A DNA stretch of 64,000 nt, taken from positions 1 through 64,000 of the forward strand of contig DFIS01000087.1 in assembly GCA_002372175.1 (NCBI GenBank), read 5' to 3'. Positions 24,931 through 33,490 of this stretch are shown one piece after another (the first letter of the stretch is position 1; every line of letters begins with the position of its first letter). This DNA is from Solobacterium sp. UBA3691. Its GTDB lineage: Bacteria; Bacillota_I; Bacilli_A; Erysipelotrichales; Erysipelotrichaceae. A program made the position numbers and the translations under genes. Under the pieces are notes generated by a model that saw nothing but the letters and a program-made list of their open reading frames with translations, was not told the origin of the DNA and searched no databases.

Positions 24931-26016
24931 CTATCTCTTGATATCGTAATTCATATTCATCAGATTCCGGATGGTCTCCACATCATCAATGATGTTGCCG
25001 TCACCGTGGATCGTATGCTTGATCACACTGCTGGCAACCGCAAAGTTGACCATATCCATCGGCTTGTAGTTATTCATCATCGCATAGATCAGACCGCTGG
25101 CGAAGGCATCACCGCCGCCGACTCTGTCCAGAATATTGAAGGTAAACATCTTACTCTCAAATGTATGTCCCTGATACCACATATATGCCATCAGACTGTT
25201 CTCACTTCCTGAATGCGCATAACGTACATGACGGGCTATACATTTAATGTTCGGATATCTTTCAATAAACTTCTGGAAGACTTCATCCTGATCTTCATAA
25301 CTCGGATGCATGCTCAGGCCGTCTTTCCAGTCTCCCTTTGTGTGATCTTCTTCATCTTTCCACAGATGATATGGTTCAATGCCGAAGAGCACATCAACAT
25401 AAGGCAGACACTGGGTGCAGTAGTCTCTGGCTTCTTCCCAGCTCCACAGCAGAGAACGGAAGTTGCCGTCAAAACTGACTGTCAGTCCCTTCTCCTTCGC
25501 TGTCTTCATCAGCCGCAGGGTGAATTCCGCACAACTGGGACTCAGGGCCGGCGTAATACCGGACAGGTGCAGCCAGTCATAGCCTTCCAGCAGAGCTTCG
25601 GCATCGATCGTCGAGAAGTCAAACTCGGCGATTGCACTGTGCTTGCGGTCATATGTAACACGGGACGGACGGATTCCGTATCCGGTCTCCAGGTAGTAAA
25701 CACCCATTCTGTGGGTCGGTGTCTGTTCAGGTGTGGACAGGATCACCGGTGTACAGTGTACATCATTGCTTCTCAGCATACGTACAGCACTCTTACCCAG
25801 TGAGTTATCCGGGACAACACTGAAGAAGGTACTGTCGATCTTCAGGTTGGCCAGAGCCAGTGCGATATTCGCTTCACTGCCGCCGTAGCTGATCTCGAAA
25901 TTCGTAGCAACACGGATCTTGTCATAATTCGGCGGTGTCAGCCGCATCATGACCTCACCGAAGGTAATAAATCGTATACCGGGATGAGCACTGATCAGAG
26001 GATTATGATGTTCCAT
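24931..26016 (-). CDS. kdgK: 2-keto-3-deoxygluconate kinase (PfkB family)
   Basis: The 361-residue PfkB kinase has GEVMMRLTPP, SYGGSEANIALALANL and the catalytic signature DRVGGGDAFASGLIY near residue 305. KdgK phosphorylates KDG to KDPG with ATP. The position between kdgA and uxaC settles the assignment to KDG rather than another sugar. AAGGAG lies 7 bases before ATG 26016. Unlike the shorter E. coli KdgK (about 310 residues), it has an insert in the middle, as does the second kinase at 39756-40853. Confidence 0.9.
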   Translation of the reverse strand: MEHHNPLISAHPGIRFITFGEVMMRLTPPNYDKIRVATNFEISYGGSEANIALALANLKIDSTFFSVVPDNSLGKSAVRMLRSNDVHCTPVILSTPEQTPTHRMGVYYLETGYGIRPSRVTYDRKHSAIAEFDFSTIDAEALLEGYDWLHLSGITPALSPSCAEFTLRLMKTAKEKGLTVSFDGNFRSLLWSWEEARDYCTQCLPYVDVLFGIEPYHLWKDEEDHTKGDWKDGLSMHPSYEDQDEVFQKFIERYPNIKCIARHVRYAHSGSENSLMAYMWYQGHTFESKMFTFNILDRVGGGDAFASGLIYAMMNNYKPMDMVNFAVASSVIKHTIHGDGNIIDDVETIRNLMNMNYDIKR

Positions 26017-26098
26017 ATCATTTCTCCTTGTATAGTTTCTGTTTATCAAGTTATTTATAAGACGCTGAAGAGCAGAAGGTGACATCTGCTCATTATGT

Positions 26099-26740
26099 TT
26101 AGCCTCTGACTCTGTCAACGATCTCTCTTGTCTGTTTGCAGAGATCAATGATCTTTTCCCAGTTGCCGTTTTCGATATCGTCAGCCTTTACCATGTAGGA
26201 ACCGCCGCAGGCTGCGATGACCGGGCAGGACAGGTATTCTTCCAGATTCTTCAGAGAGATACCGCCTGTAGGCATGACCTTGAACATCGGGAACGGAGCA
26301 TTCATTGCCTTGATCTTTGCGAGACCGCCGGACTGCTCAGCCGGGAAGAACTTGACGACTTCATATCCGTAAGGAAGAGCCATCTGGTATTCTGTCGGTG
26401 TTGTTACACCGGGGAAGTACTGGATACCGAGTTCTACGCACTTGTCAGCGAGATCCTTGCTGAAACCGGGGGATACGATGAACTGTGCACCTGCATCCTT
26501 GGCAGCCTGTGCCTGCTCTGTTGTCAGAACTGTACCTGCACCAACGATCATCTCCGGGCATGTTTCCTTCATGATCTTGATAGCCTTGTCAGCGCCTGCA
26601 GCACGGAATGTTACTTCCGCAACCGGCAGACCGCCTTCACAAAGTGCCTTGGCAAGCGGAGCAGCATCTCTTTCGGGGTTTGTCAGCTTGATTACCGGAA
26701 CAACACCGATCTTGGCAATAGCTTCATTTAACTGATTCAT
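26099..26740 (-). CDS. kdgA: KDPG (2-keto-3-deoxy-6-phosphogluconate) aldolase
   Basis: The 213-residue class I aldolase splits KDPG to pyruvate and glyceraldehyde 3-phosphate, the end of the uronate route. Motifs are VVPVIKL, VAEVTFRAAGA (catalytic Glu), GAGTVLT, FIVSPGF, PGVTTPTE, VKFFPAE (Schiff-base Lys) and MPTGGIS. A strong AGGAGG site precedes ATG 26740. It is also named eda. Confidence 0.95.
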   Translation of the reverse strand: MNQLNEAIAKIGVVPVIKLTNPERDAAPLAKALCEGGLPVAEVTFRAAGADKAIKIMKETCPEMIVGAGTVLTTEQAQAAKDAGAQFIVSPGFSKDLADKCVELGIQYFPGVTTPTEYQMALPYGYEVVKFFPAEQSGGLAKIKAMNAPFPMFKVMPTGGISLKNLEEYLSCPVIAACGGSYMVKADDIENGNWEKIIDLCKQTREIVDRVRG

Positions 26741-26842
26741 AATTATTTTTCCTCCTGTTATTCATCTATGATTATGCATTCTGCCGGTCTGCTTTCATAT
26801 TGTGCAGATTGGCAGAGACATGGCAATTATTGCGGTCTGTCA

Positions 26843-27697
26843 TTACAGACTGCGGTAGAGCTCCTCCAGCATTTCTCTGGACTGGACTGCATTCTCGTTT
26901 GTTGTATTCTCCAGGGTCGTCTGGATATAAGGCTTTCTGGCTTTCATGAAGCTCAGGATCTGCTTATAATCCATTTCTCCGGTGCCGGCAGCGATACTCT
27001 TGAGATCATCTCCCTGTACGACATAGTCCTTCAGGTGGACGACAGCAATGTCATCCCCAAGCAGATTGATCGCACGTTCAAAGAGTTCTTCACGTTCCCT
27101 GAGATTGCCCGGATACAGAATATTGACCGGGTCAAAGATGATCCGCAGATTCCGGCTGCCGATCGCATCCAGTACCGTGCGTGCTCTTTCCGGTGTACAT
27201 ACGATATGTTTCCAGACAGGTTCGATCGCCATGGATACACCATACTGTTCAGCACATTCCACGACAGGCGCAAGTCCCTTGATAAAAGCCTCCAGAGCTT
27301 CCCTGGAATGTGTATTGCTGTCCATCTTGTACTCCGCATTGGGAGCTCCTGTCTCAGTGCCGACAACCGATGCGCCAAGCAGTGAAGCTACACGGATCGT
27401 ACCGAAGTAGCGGCTCTGGATCTCCCTGAGCTTTTCCGGATCCGGATGGGCCAGATTCAGATAACAGCCCAGTACGGCTACATCCAGGTCATTCTTCCGG
27501 AATACTCTTTTGGTATACTGCGCCAGACCTTCTGTCAGTGCACAGTCATCAAACGTCCATCCCTTGATCACCTTGGAATATGCAAGATGTACACAGGTAA
27601 AGCCTTCCTCACGTGCTTTCTCTGCACGTTTTTCCATGGTCTTATACTCTTCGCCAAGAGATGTATTTATATCATGAAGGCGGATTCCCAGCTGCAT
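26843..27697 (-). CDS. Sugar phosphate isomerase/epimerase-like TIM barrel
   Basis: The 284-residue protein belongs to the xylose-isomerase-like/AP endonuclease 2 barrel group. Likely metal ligands are Glu in VGTETG, Glu in MAIEPV, Asp in IIFDPVN, His in AVVHLKD and Glu in TTLENTT. These fit a divalent-metal isomerase or epimerase. It sits inside the uronate operon between uxaA and kdgA. It could epimerise fructuronate and tagaturonate or process another acid sugar, but no subfamily can be fixed from the sequence. AAAGGAG precedes ATG 27697 by 7 bases. Confidence 0.75.
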   Translation of the reverse strand: MQLGIRLHDINTSLGEEYKTMEKRAEKAREEGFTCVHLAYSKVIKGWTFDDCALTEGLAQYTKRVFRKNDLDVAVLGCYLNLAHPDPEKLREIQSRYFGTIRVASLLGASVVGTETGAPNAEYKMDSNTHSREALEAFIKGLAPVVECAEQYGVSMAIEPVWKHIVCTPERARTVLDAIGSRNLRIIFDPVNILYPGNLREREELFERAINLLGDDIAVVHLKDYVVQGDDLKSIAAGTGEMDYKQILSFMKARKPYIQTTLENTTNENAVQSREMLEELYRSL

Positions 27698-27727
27698 ATA
27701 CTGTCTCCTTTCACTTCTCCGGTTCTG

Positions 27728-29200
27728 TTAAAGCACAACGCCGTCCTTGAAGATGGAGATCTCGCGGAAACCCTTGCGTTCAGAACTGGTCTGCTTACCG
27801 GAGGCAGTCTGGATCACCAGATCAAGCAGGTCGGCACCGGCTTCATCCAGTGTCTTTTCACCGTCTGCGACAGCTCCGGCATTGAAGTCTACCCAGTTTG
27901 CTTTCTTCGTTGCCAGCGGTGTATTGGTGGCGATCTTCAGCGTCGGTGCAGGTGCTCCGAACGGTGTGCCTCTTCCGGTCGTAAACAGGATCAGATGAGC
28001 TCCTGCCGCCGTCAGCGCAGTCGCGGATACCAGGTCGTTGCCCGGTCCGTAGAGCAGGTTCAGACCCTTTGTCTTTACCGAATCCGCATAGCCGATGACA
28101 TCAACGATCGGTGCTGTTCCGCCCTTCTGCACACAGCCGCAGGACTTGTCTTCGAGAGTTGTAATACCACCCTGCTTGTTTCCGGGTGAGGGGTTATCAT
28201 AGACCACTTCGTTATGAGAGATGAAGTAGTTCTTGAAGCCGTTCAGCATATCCGATGCTTTCTTAAAGACTTCTTCACTGACGCATCTGTTGAGCAGGAA
28301 GCTTTCTGCGCCGAACATTTCCGGAACCTCTGTCAGCACGGTCGTGCCGCCCATCGCTGTCATCAGATCGGAGAATCTTCCGACGGTCGGATTCGCAGTG
28401 ATACCGGAAAGTCCGTCTGAGCCGCCGCACTTCATGCCGACGACCAGCTCACTGACGGAGATCTCCTCACGCTCAAACTTCGAGGCATAGGCTGCACATT
28501 CTTCCAGCAGTGCTCTGCCGGCTTCGAATTCATCTTCGACCTGCTGGCAGGTCAGGAACTTCACACGTTCGGGGTTATAGTCACCGAGTTCCGCAAGGAA
28601 CTGCTCATGTGTCAGATTCTCACAGCCAAGGCTTAATACCAGTACGGCACCGGCATTGGGATGACGTGTCAGAGCTGCCAGAAGCTTTCTGGTCTGGGCA
28701 TGGTCATGTCCGGTCTGGGAACAGCCAAACGGATGTGTAAAGGTATACAGTCCGTCGATTGATCCCTTCACAAGATCCTGATTCTCTCTGACCAGGGTCT
28801 TGGCAACATCGTTGACACAGCCTACCGTGGGAATGATCCAGATCTCATTGCGTACTGCCGCTCTGCCGTCATCTCTGCGGTAGCCCATGAATGTACGGGG
28901 CTGCAGCGGTGTGACCTGCGGATGTGTCGGGCAGTATGTATACTCCACTTCACCGGACAGGTTGGTAGCCATATTGTGCGTATGGACCCACTGACCGGGC
29001 TGGATATCAGCAGTCGCATGTCCGATCGGCAGTCCGTACTTCCGTACCGTCTCTCCCGAGGCAATCGGCTTCAGGGCAGCCTTATGTCCCTGCGGAATAT
29101 CCTCGATGATCTTTACACCTTCGAATTCCGTACCGGCAGTGATCGGATGCAGCGCTACTGCTACATTGTCATTTTCATTAATGCGGATAAAGTCAAGCAT
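27728..29200 (-). CDS. uxaA: Altronate dehydratase UxaA
   Basis: The 490-residue iron-dependent dehydratase converts D-altronate to KDG. It contains an N-terminal SAF domain (about 1-70) and the main UxaA domain with RTFMGYRRDDGRAAVRNE, THPFGCSQTGHD, LSLGCENLT, GMKCGGSDGLSGITANP and LLYGPGNDLVSATA. The size and full domain set match the family. Its start lies 6 bases beyond the uxaB stop, giving tight coupling. Confidence 0.95.
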   Translation of the reverse strand: MLDFIRINENDNVAVALHPITAGTEFEGVKIIEDIPQGHKAALKPIASGETVRKYGLPIGHATADIQPGQWVHTHNMATNLSGEVEYTYCPTHPQVTPLQPRTFMGYRRDDGRAAVRNEIWIIPTVGCVNDVAKTLVRENQDLVKGSIDGLYTFTHPFGCSQTGHDHAQTRKLLAALTRHPNAGAVLVLSLGCENLTHEQFLAELGDYNPERVKFLTCQQVEDEFEAGRALLEECAAYASKFEREEISVSELVVGMKCGGSDGLSGITANPTVGRFSDLMTAMGGTTVLTEVPEMFGAESFLLNRCVSEEVFKKASDMLNGFKNYFISHNEVVYDNPSPGNKQGGITTLEDKSCGCVQKGGTAPIVDVIGYADSVKTKGLNLLYGPGNDLVSATALTAAGAHLILFTTGRGTPFGAPAPTLKIATNTPLATKKANWVDFNAGAVADGEKTLDEAGADLLDLVIQTASGKQTSSERKGFREISIFKDGVVL

Positions 29201-29206
29201 GACAGC

Positions 29207-30709
29207 TTATTCCTTTCCTAAAGCAACTGCATATGCCTTCAGAGCACCTTCTGTCCTGATCACTTCCAGTGCCTTTGCGGCAGCTTCCTCAAAGCCGGGG
29301 ATCGTTGTGAGATCCATGCCCCACATACGCTCATCCTTCATCACGGCGTGTGTCAATGCTGCAGCATCGTCATTCCTGTGGTCATAGAAGAACTCCAGAA
29401 CAAAGCGGTCATCACTGACAGTATAGGTATTACCGGCAGGACGGCGGCAGACAAGACCCTTGTCTGTCAGCTCCTGAATATCACTGGAATAGAATGCCAT
29501 ATATGCCGCAAAGCTTGTTGTCAGGCACTTCGGCAGTTCACCCTTCATCTCTACATATTCCTGCAGGCTGGGCAGATCTCTGGCTTTCCACTTCGATGTG
29601 GAGTTCAGGGAGATACTCATCAGTTCATGATTGACAAACGGATTGTTGAAACGATCCTGAACAGCACTTGCAAAGTTCATCAGATCATCCTTGTCGAGCG
29701 GCAGGGTCGGAATGACTTCGTCATACAGCATCGTATTCATGAAGTTCAGTACGGTGTCATTCTGCATGCAGTCACGGACGATATCAAATCCGGCAAGGTA
29801 TGCACCGAGAACGAAGCCTGTGTGCGCACCGTTGAGGATACGGACCTTACGCTTCTTGTACGGTGTGACATCGGGAACGACCGGGCAGTTCAGTCCGGCT
29901 GCCTTGAACGGCAGTTTGTCTTCCAGCCATGCCGGTCCTTCAATGTTCCAGACACCGAATACTTCACCGACATCCAGCAGAGAATCACTGTATCCGTTCT
30001 CCTGTTCCAGACGTTCTACTTCCTTCGGATCACGGACACGTCCAGGCACGATACGGTCTACCAGCGTAGAGCAGAACAGGCAGTCTTCATTAACATATTT
30101 ACGGAATTCATCGGACAGTTCCCACTGATCGATGTACTGATTTACACACTTCTGCAGTTCTTTGCCGTTATTGTCGATCAGCTCACAGGACAGAATGACA
30201 AGTCCCTTCTGACCGGCCTTGAAACGTTCGTAGAGGACCTGTGTCAGCTTACCCGGGAATGAAGATGCAGGGCGGTCTTCCAGCTTGCAGGAAGGATCAT
30301 ATGTGATACCTGCTTCGGTCGTATTGGAAGCTACATACTCCAGATCGGCAGAACGTGCTACTTCCATCATTGCCTCAAAGCCTGCTTCATCATAGGGATC
30401 CAGGCAGCGGGATACGGAAGAAATAACTCTCTTGCGGTCTACCTTTTCACCGTTCTCACGGCCTCTCAGATAGAGTGTATAGAGACCTTCCTGTTCATCA
30501 AACAGGTGTGTAAGTCCTCCCTTGATCGGGCAGACAAGTACGCATTTACCATTCCAGCCGACTTTCTCATTGGCTACATCGAACCAGTAATCGACAAATG
30601 CGCGCAGGAAGTTTCCTTCGCCGAACTGCAGTACTTTTTCCGGTGCATGTTCAAGAATGTATCCGGTATATCCGGATTCCTTCAGAACAGCATAGTTTAA
30701 CTTATTCAT
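29207..30709 (-). CDS. uxaB: Tagaturonate reductase UxaB
   Basis: The 500-residue NAD-dependent reductase of the polyol dehydrogenase family turns D-tagaturonate into D-altronate. Landmarks are VLQFGEGNFLRAFVDYW at the N terminus, EYVASNTTEAGI, and the catalytic region VRILNGAHTGFVLGAYLAG. VLQFGEGNFLRAF points to UxaB rather than UxuB. ATG 30709 follows AAGGAG at 10 bases. It is the first gene after a hairpin at 30747-30780. Confidence 0.92.
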   Translation of the reverse strand: MNKLNYAVLKESGYTGYILEHAPEKVLQFGEGNFLRAFVDYWFDVANEKVGWNGKCVLVCPIKGGLTHLFDEQEGLYTLYLRGRENGEKVDRKRVISSVSRCLDPYDEAGFEAMMEVARSADLEYVASNTTEAGITYDPSCKLEDRPASSFPGKLTQVLYERFKAGQKGLVILSCELIDNNGKELQKCVNQYIDQWELSDEFRKYVNEDCLFCSTLVDRIVPGRVRDPKEVERLEQENGYSDSLLDVGEVFGVWNIEGPAWLEDKLPFKAAGLNCPVVPDVTPYKKRKVRILNGAHTGFVLGAYLAGFDIVRDCMQNDTVLNFMNTMLYDEVIPTLPLDKDDLMNFASAVQDRFNNPFVNHELMSISLNSTSKWKARDLPSLQEYVEMKGELPKCLTTSFAAYMAFYSSDIQELTDKGLVCRRPAGNTYTVSDDRFVLEFFYDHRNDDAAALTHAVMKDERMWGMDLTTIPGFEEAAAKALEVIRTEGALKAYAVALGKE

Positions 30710-30746
30710 GAATTGATTTCTCCTTACAGTTTTCACTGTCTTGCTT

Positions 30747-30780
30747 GAAAAAGTGAAGATACATACGCACCTTCACTTAA
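30747..30780 (-). terminator. Hairpin with T-run between esterase gene and uxaB
   Basis: An 8-bp stem AAGTGAAG/CTTCACTT with a 12-base loop is followed on the minus strand by TTTTTC. It lies 38 bases before uxaB. Because that leaves little room for a promoter, it may be a partial terminator that lowers expression of the uxa genes relative to the kdu genes. Confidence 0.65.
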
Positions 30781-30784
30781 CTGC

Positions 30785-31564
30785 TCAGGGTACGTATTTA
30801 AACCTTCGATTGATCCACGTTTTACAGAGAGATACCCATTGCCTGCATACTTCATCAGGCGATTCCACCTCCTGTGTACATGTGGATATACCATGTACTC
30901 CTGTTTCAAATAGATGATACTCGAACGGCACCCTGCATTGTTTCAGTTTCACTGCCAGCATCAGACTGTTTTCAGGCGGGACACTGGTATCCTCACCGCC
31001 GTGCCACAGGAATGTAGGCGGGAAGTCAGAACTGACATGATCAGGCAGATGGAGTTTATCCTTCAGCACAGGATCATCACCGGTCACATGTCTCACGGAT
31101 TCTTCATGCGCAAATTCCTTCATGCTGATCACCGGATAGCACAGGATCATCGCGTCAGGCCGTGAATCGGCACCGAGATCCAGCTCAGGATCATTCCAGA
31201 ATGTTCCAAGACTCGCAGCCAGATGACCGCCTGCCGAAAAACCAAGCACAGCGATCTTCCCGGGATCGATATGCCATTCTTCATGTCTACTGCGGATCGT
31301 ACGTACAGCCTCCGCAAGCTCTCTCAGCGGTCTGTATTCTTTTGCCTTATCACCGACGGAGTATTCTGCGATGAATACCTGATATCCCATGGAAAGAAAC
31401 TCAAATGCGACAGAATCCTTCTCACGAGGTGAACGCCACTGATAGGCACCTCCCGGACAGATCACCAATGCCGGGCGGATACGGTGTGCTTTCAGCGTAT
31501 CATACTGCTCCTGCAGTACGCCGTGCACCTCCGCATCTCCCGCATAGAATGAAACTTTCTGCAT
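30785..31564 (-). CDS. Alpha/beta hydrolase (BD-FAE/acetylesterase-like)
   Basis: The 259-residue protein has an HSL/BD-FAE-like layout: CPGGAYQWRS (oxyanion turn), nucleophile GFSAGGH (Ser at about 120), HGGEDTSVPPENS with the acidic residue, and a His in ETGVHGIS. There is no signal peptide, so it acts in the cytoplasm. Its place at the end of kduI-kduD suggests deacetylation of pectin-derived oligosaccharides. Stop and start overlap as TAATG with kduD. The substrate is inferred from context only. Confidence 0.78.
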   Translation of the reverse strand: MQKVSFYAGDAEVHGVLQEQYDTLKAHRIRPALVICPGGAYQWRSPREKDSVAFEFLSMGYQVFIAEYSVGDKAKEYRPLRELAEAVRTIRSRHEEWHIDPGKIAVLGFSAGGHLAASLGTFWNDPELDLGADSRPDAMILCYPVISMKEFAHEESVRHVTGDDPVLKDKLHLPDHVSSDFPPTFLWHGGEDTSVPPENSLMLAVKLKQCRVPFEYHLFETGVHGISTCTQEVESPDEVCRQWVSLCKTWINRRFKYVP

Positions 31565-32361
31565 TACGGCTGCTTGCCGATGTAGGCCAGGATACCGCCG
31601 TCAACGTACAGGATCTGTCCGTTTACAAAGTTGGAAGCATCCGAAGCCAGGAATACTGCCGGTCCCTGAAGGTCTTCCGGTGTACCCCAGCGTGCAGCCG
31701 GTGTCTTGGCAACGATGAACTGGTCAAACGGATGTCTGGATCCGTCAGGCTGTCTTTCTCTCAGCGGTGCTGTCTGCGGTGTTGCAATATAACCGGGACC
31801 GATGCCGTTGCACTGAATGTTGAATTCACCGTATTCAGAGCAGATGTTCTTTGTCAGCATCTTCAGACCGCCCTTGGCTGCTGCATAAGCAGATACAGTC
31901 TCACGGCCAAGCTCAGACATCATCGAACAGATGTTGATGATCTTGCCATGTCCCTTCTTGATCATTCCGGGAATGACTGCCTTGGAAACGATGAACGGAG
32001 CATTCAGGTCAACATCAACGACAGCTCTGAATTCTTCTGCTGTCATCTCTGTCATCGGGATCCTCTTGATAATACCTGCGTTGTTAACGAGAATATCGAT
32101 CGTACCGTACTTCTCTTCGATATCCGCAACCATGGCCTTGATCTCATCTTCCTTGGTAACATCTGCAACATATCCGACAGCGTCAATACCCTTCTCGTGA
32201 TATGAAGCAAGTGCTTTCTCTTTTGCGTCTTCAGTCAGGCAGTTGAAGATGATCTTGGCACCTGCTGCATGATATGCTTCAGCAATTGCAAAACCAATAC
32301 CGTACACTGCTCCTGTGATCAGAGCAATCTTGCCGTCCAGGCGGAAATCTTTCATATCCAT
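31564..32361 (-). CDS. kduD: 2-keto-3-deoxy-gluconate 5-dehydrogenase / KduD
   Basis: The 265-residue short-chain dehydrogenase has the NAD-binding TGAVYGIGFAIAEA, NNAG, catalytic Ser (ICSMMSELG) and YAAAKGG motifs, and ends in NGQILYVDGGILAYIG. KduD reduces 3-deoxy-D-glycero-2,5-hexodiulosonate to KDG. Its place 12 bases after kduI supports this over other SDR activities. The Gly-rich loop carries Val-Tyr where most SDRs have Gly-x. Confidence 0.9.
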   Translation of the reverse strand: MDMKDFRLDGKIALITGAVYGIGFAIAEAYHAAGAKIIFNCLTEDAKEKALASYHEKGIDAVGYVADVTKEDEIKAMVADIEEKYGTIDILVNNAGIIKRIPMTEMTAEEFRAVVDVDLNAPFIVSKAVIPGMIKKGHGKIINICSMMSELGRETVSAYAAAKGGLKMLTKNICSEYGEFNIQCNGIGPGYIATPQTAPLRERQPDGSRHPFDQFIVAKTPAARWGTPEDLQGPAVFLASDASNFVNGQILYVDGGILAYIGKQP

Positions 32362-32373
32362 AGTAAACTCCTC

Positions 32374-33216
32374 CTATAAAAGTTCGTCAGGATTCAGATT
32401 ATCCATATCATCAAAGGCCAGGTTCTCACCGCCCATTGCCCAGATGAATGTATAGTTCATTGTGCCGCATCCGCTGTGGATCGACCAGGAGGGAGAAATG
32501 ACCGCATCGAAATTCTTCATGACGATATGTCTTGTCTCCTTCGGCTGACCCATCATATGGAATACAGCTTCCCCTTCAGGGATCTCAAAGTATGTGTATA
32601 CTTCCATACGGCGCTCATGCGTATGACTCGGCATGGTATTCCATACACTGCCTTCCGCAAGCTGTGTCAGTCCCATGGACAGCTGGCATGTCTCCAGTAC
32701 ATCCGGATGAATGAACTGGTTGATCACACGCTTGTTGGATTTAGCTGCGTCGCCTGTAGGACGGTGGTTTGCCTGTTCAAAGGACAGGAATGTCGTCTTG
32801 CATGCCTTGTGTGCAGGGGTGGAAGCCAGATAGAACTTTGCCGGTTTTTCGGGATCTTCACTCTCAAAGTAAACTTCCTTTACACCCTTGGAAATATACA
32901 GGCAGTCCTCATATCCCATCTCATAACGGACACCGTCTGCTGTGATGGCACCCTTACCGCCAAGGTTGAAGACACCGGCTTCACGGCGTTCCAGGAAATA
33001 GTGTGTGCCGAAGTTAGCCCAGATATCGATACCCTTATCGATCGAGACCTTTTCATGCACAGGCATAATGCCGAGGATCACCATGCGGTCTACATGGGAA
33101 TAAGTAGCTTTTACTGTATCCGCAACATACAGATCAGTGATGAGAAATTCCCTGCGAAGTTCTTCGGTCGTATACCGTTTTACATCATTGGGACTTGCTG
33201 AATAGCGAATATCCAT
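32374..33216 (-). CDS. kduI: 5-keto-4-deoxyuronate isomerase KduI
   Basis: The 280-residue cupin enzyme isomerises 5-keto-4-deoxyuronate, made from unsaturated uronides, to the KduD substrate. The metal site MPSHTHERRMEVY and the downstream SIHSGCG His are intact. AAGGAG lies 6 bases before ATG 33216, which fixes the start. It is the first full gene of the kdu operon, after a short remnant frame. Confidence 0.95.
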   Translation of the reverse strand: MDIRYSASPNDVKRYTTEELRREFLITDLYVADTVKATYSHVDRMVILGIMPVHEKVSIDKGIDIWANFGTHYFLERREAGVFNLGGKGAITADGVRYEMGYEDCLYISKGVKEVYFESEDPEKPAKFYLASTPAHKACKTTFLSFEQANHRPTGDAAKSNKRVINQFIHPDVLETCQLSMGLTQLAEGSVWNTMPSHTHERRMEVYTYFEIPEGEAVFHMMGQPKETRHIVMKNFDAVISPSWSIHSGCGTMNYTFIWAMGGENLAFDDMDNLNPDELL

Positions 33217-33235
33217 TCTGTTCTCCTTAACCTTT

Positions 33236-33358
33236 CTAAATAATACGGAATTCTGTTTCGGAGTCGAACAGATACACATTCTCGTAAGGAATGGAGAAGT
33301 CGATCACTGCATCAAGTTCCCGGTTATCCTGTTTGCTTGTGTTCTTCTGTTTCTTCAT
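33236..33358 (-). pseudogene. 40-codon remnant resembling the C terminus of an MsmK/UgpC-type ABC ATPase
   Basis: The minus strand encodes MKKQKNTSKQ... ending VIDFSIPYENVYLFDSETE plus five residues, with stop at 33236. The end pattern (hydrophobic strand, then VYLFD.ETE) resembles the last strand of the regulatory domain of sugar ABC ATPases of the MsmK/UgpC type. Nothing of the P-loop domain remains. It lies between the kdu promoter and kduI, so it would be transcribed as the first element of that operon. It could instead be an unrelated small protein; similarity is by eye only. Confidence 0.42.
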
Positions 33359-33381
33359 ACAGTGCCTCTGGTATCCATTTC

Positions 33382-33462
33382 AGTATACATTGTTAAAAAC
33401 AAAAATACATGGTCAGCCCCGACAAATCCATGTTGTAAACGAATGTACAATAAATATATATG
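33382..33462. promoter_or_regulatory. Divergent kdu/GH28 promoter region with ACATGG-N15-CCATGT operator
   Basis: An inverted repeat ACATGG-N15-CCATGT spans 33407-33433. On the minus strand a TATACT box (33387-33382) places the -35 slot over the left half-site; on the plus strand TTGTAA (33433-33438) with a TATATA-type box 16 bases on overlaps the right half-site. The operator is thus centred between two divergent promoters, kdu leftward and GH28 rightward. The same repeat geometry recurs at 40922-40948. The binding protein is unknown. Confidence 0.6.
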
Positions 33463-33490
33463 ATATACATAGGCAAAGGAGGCATGCATT

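Noticed and set aside
29348..30262. 304-codon plus-strand frame opposite uxaB
   Set aside because: A shadow of the tagaturonate reductase gene, with no recognisable domain.
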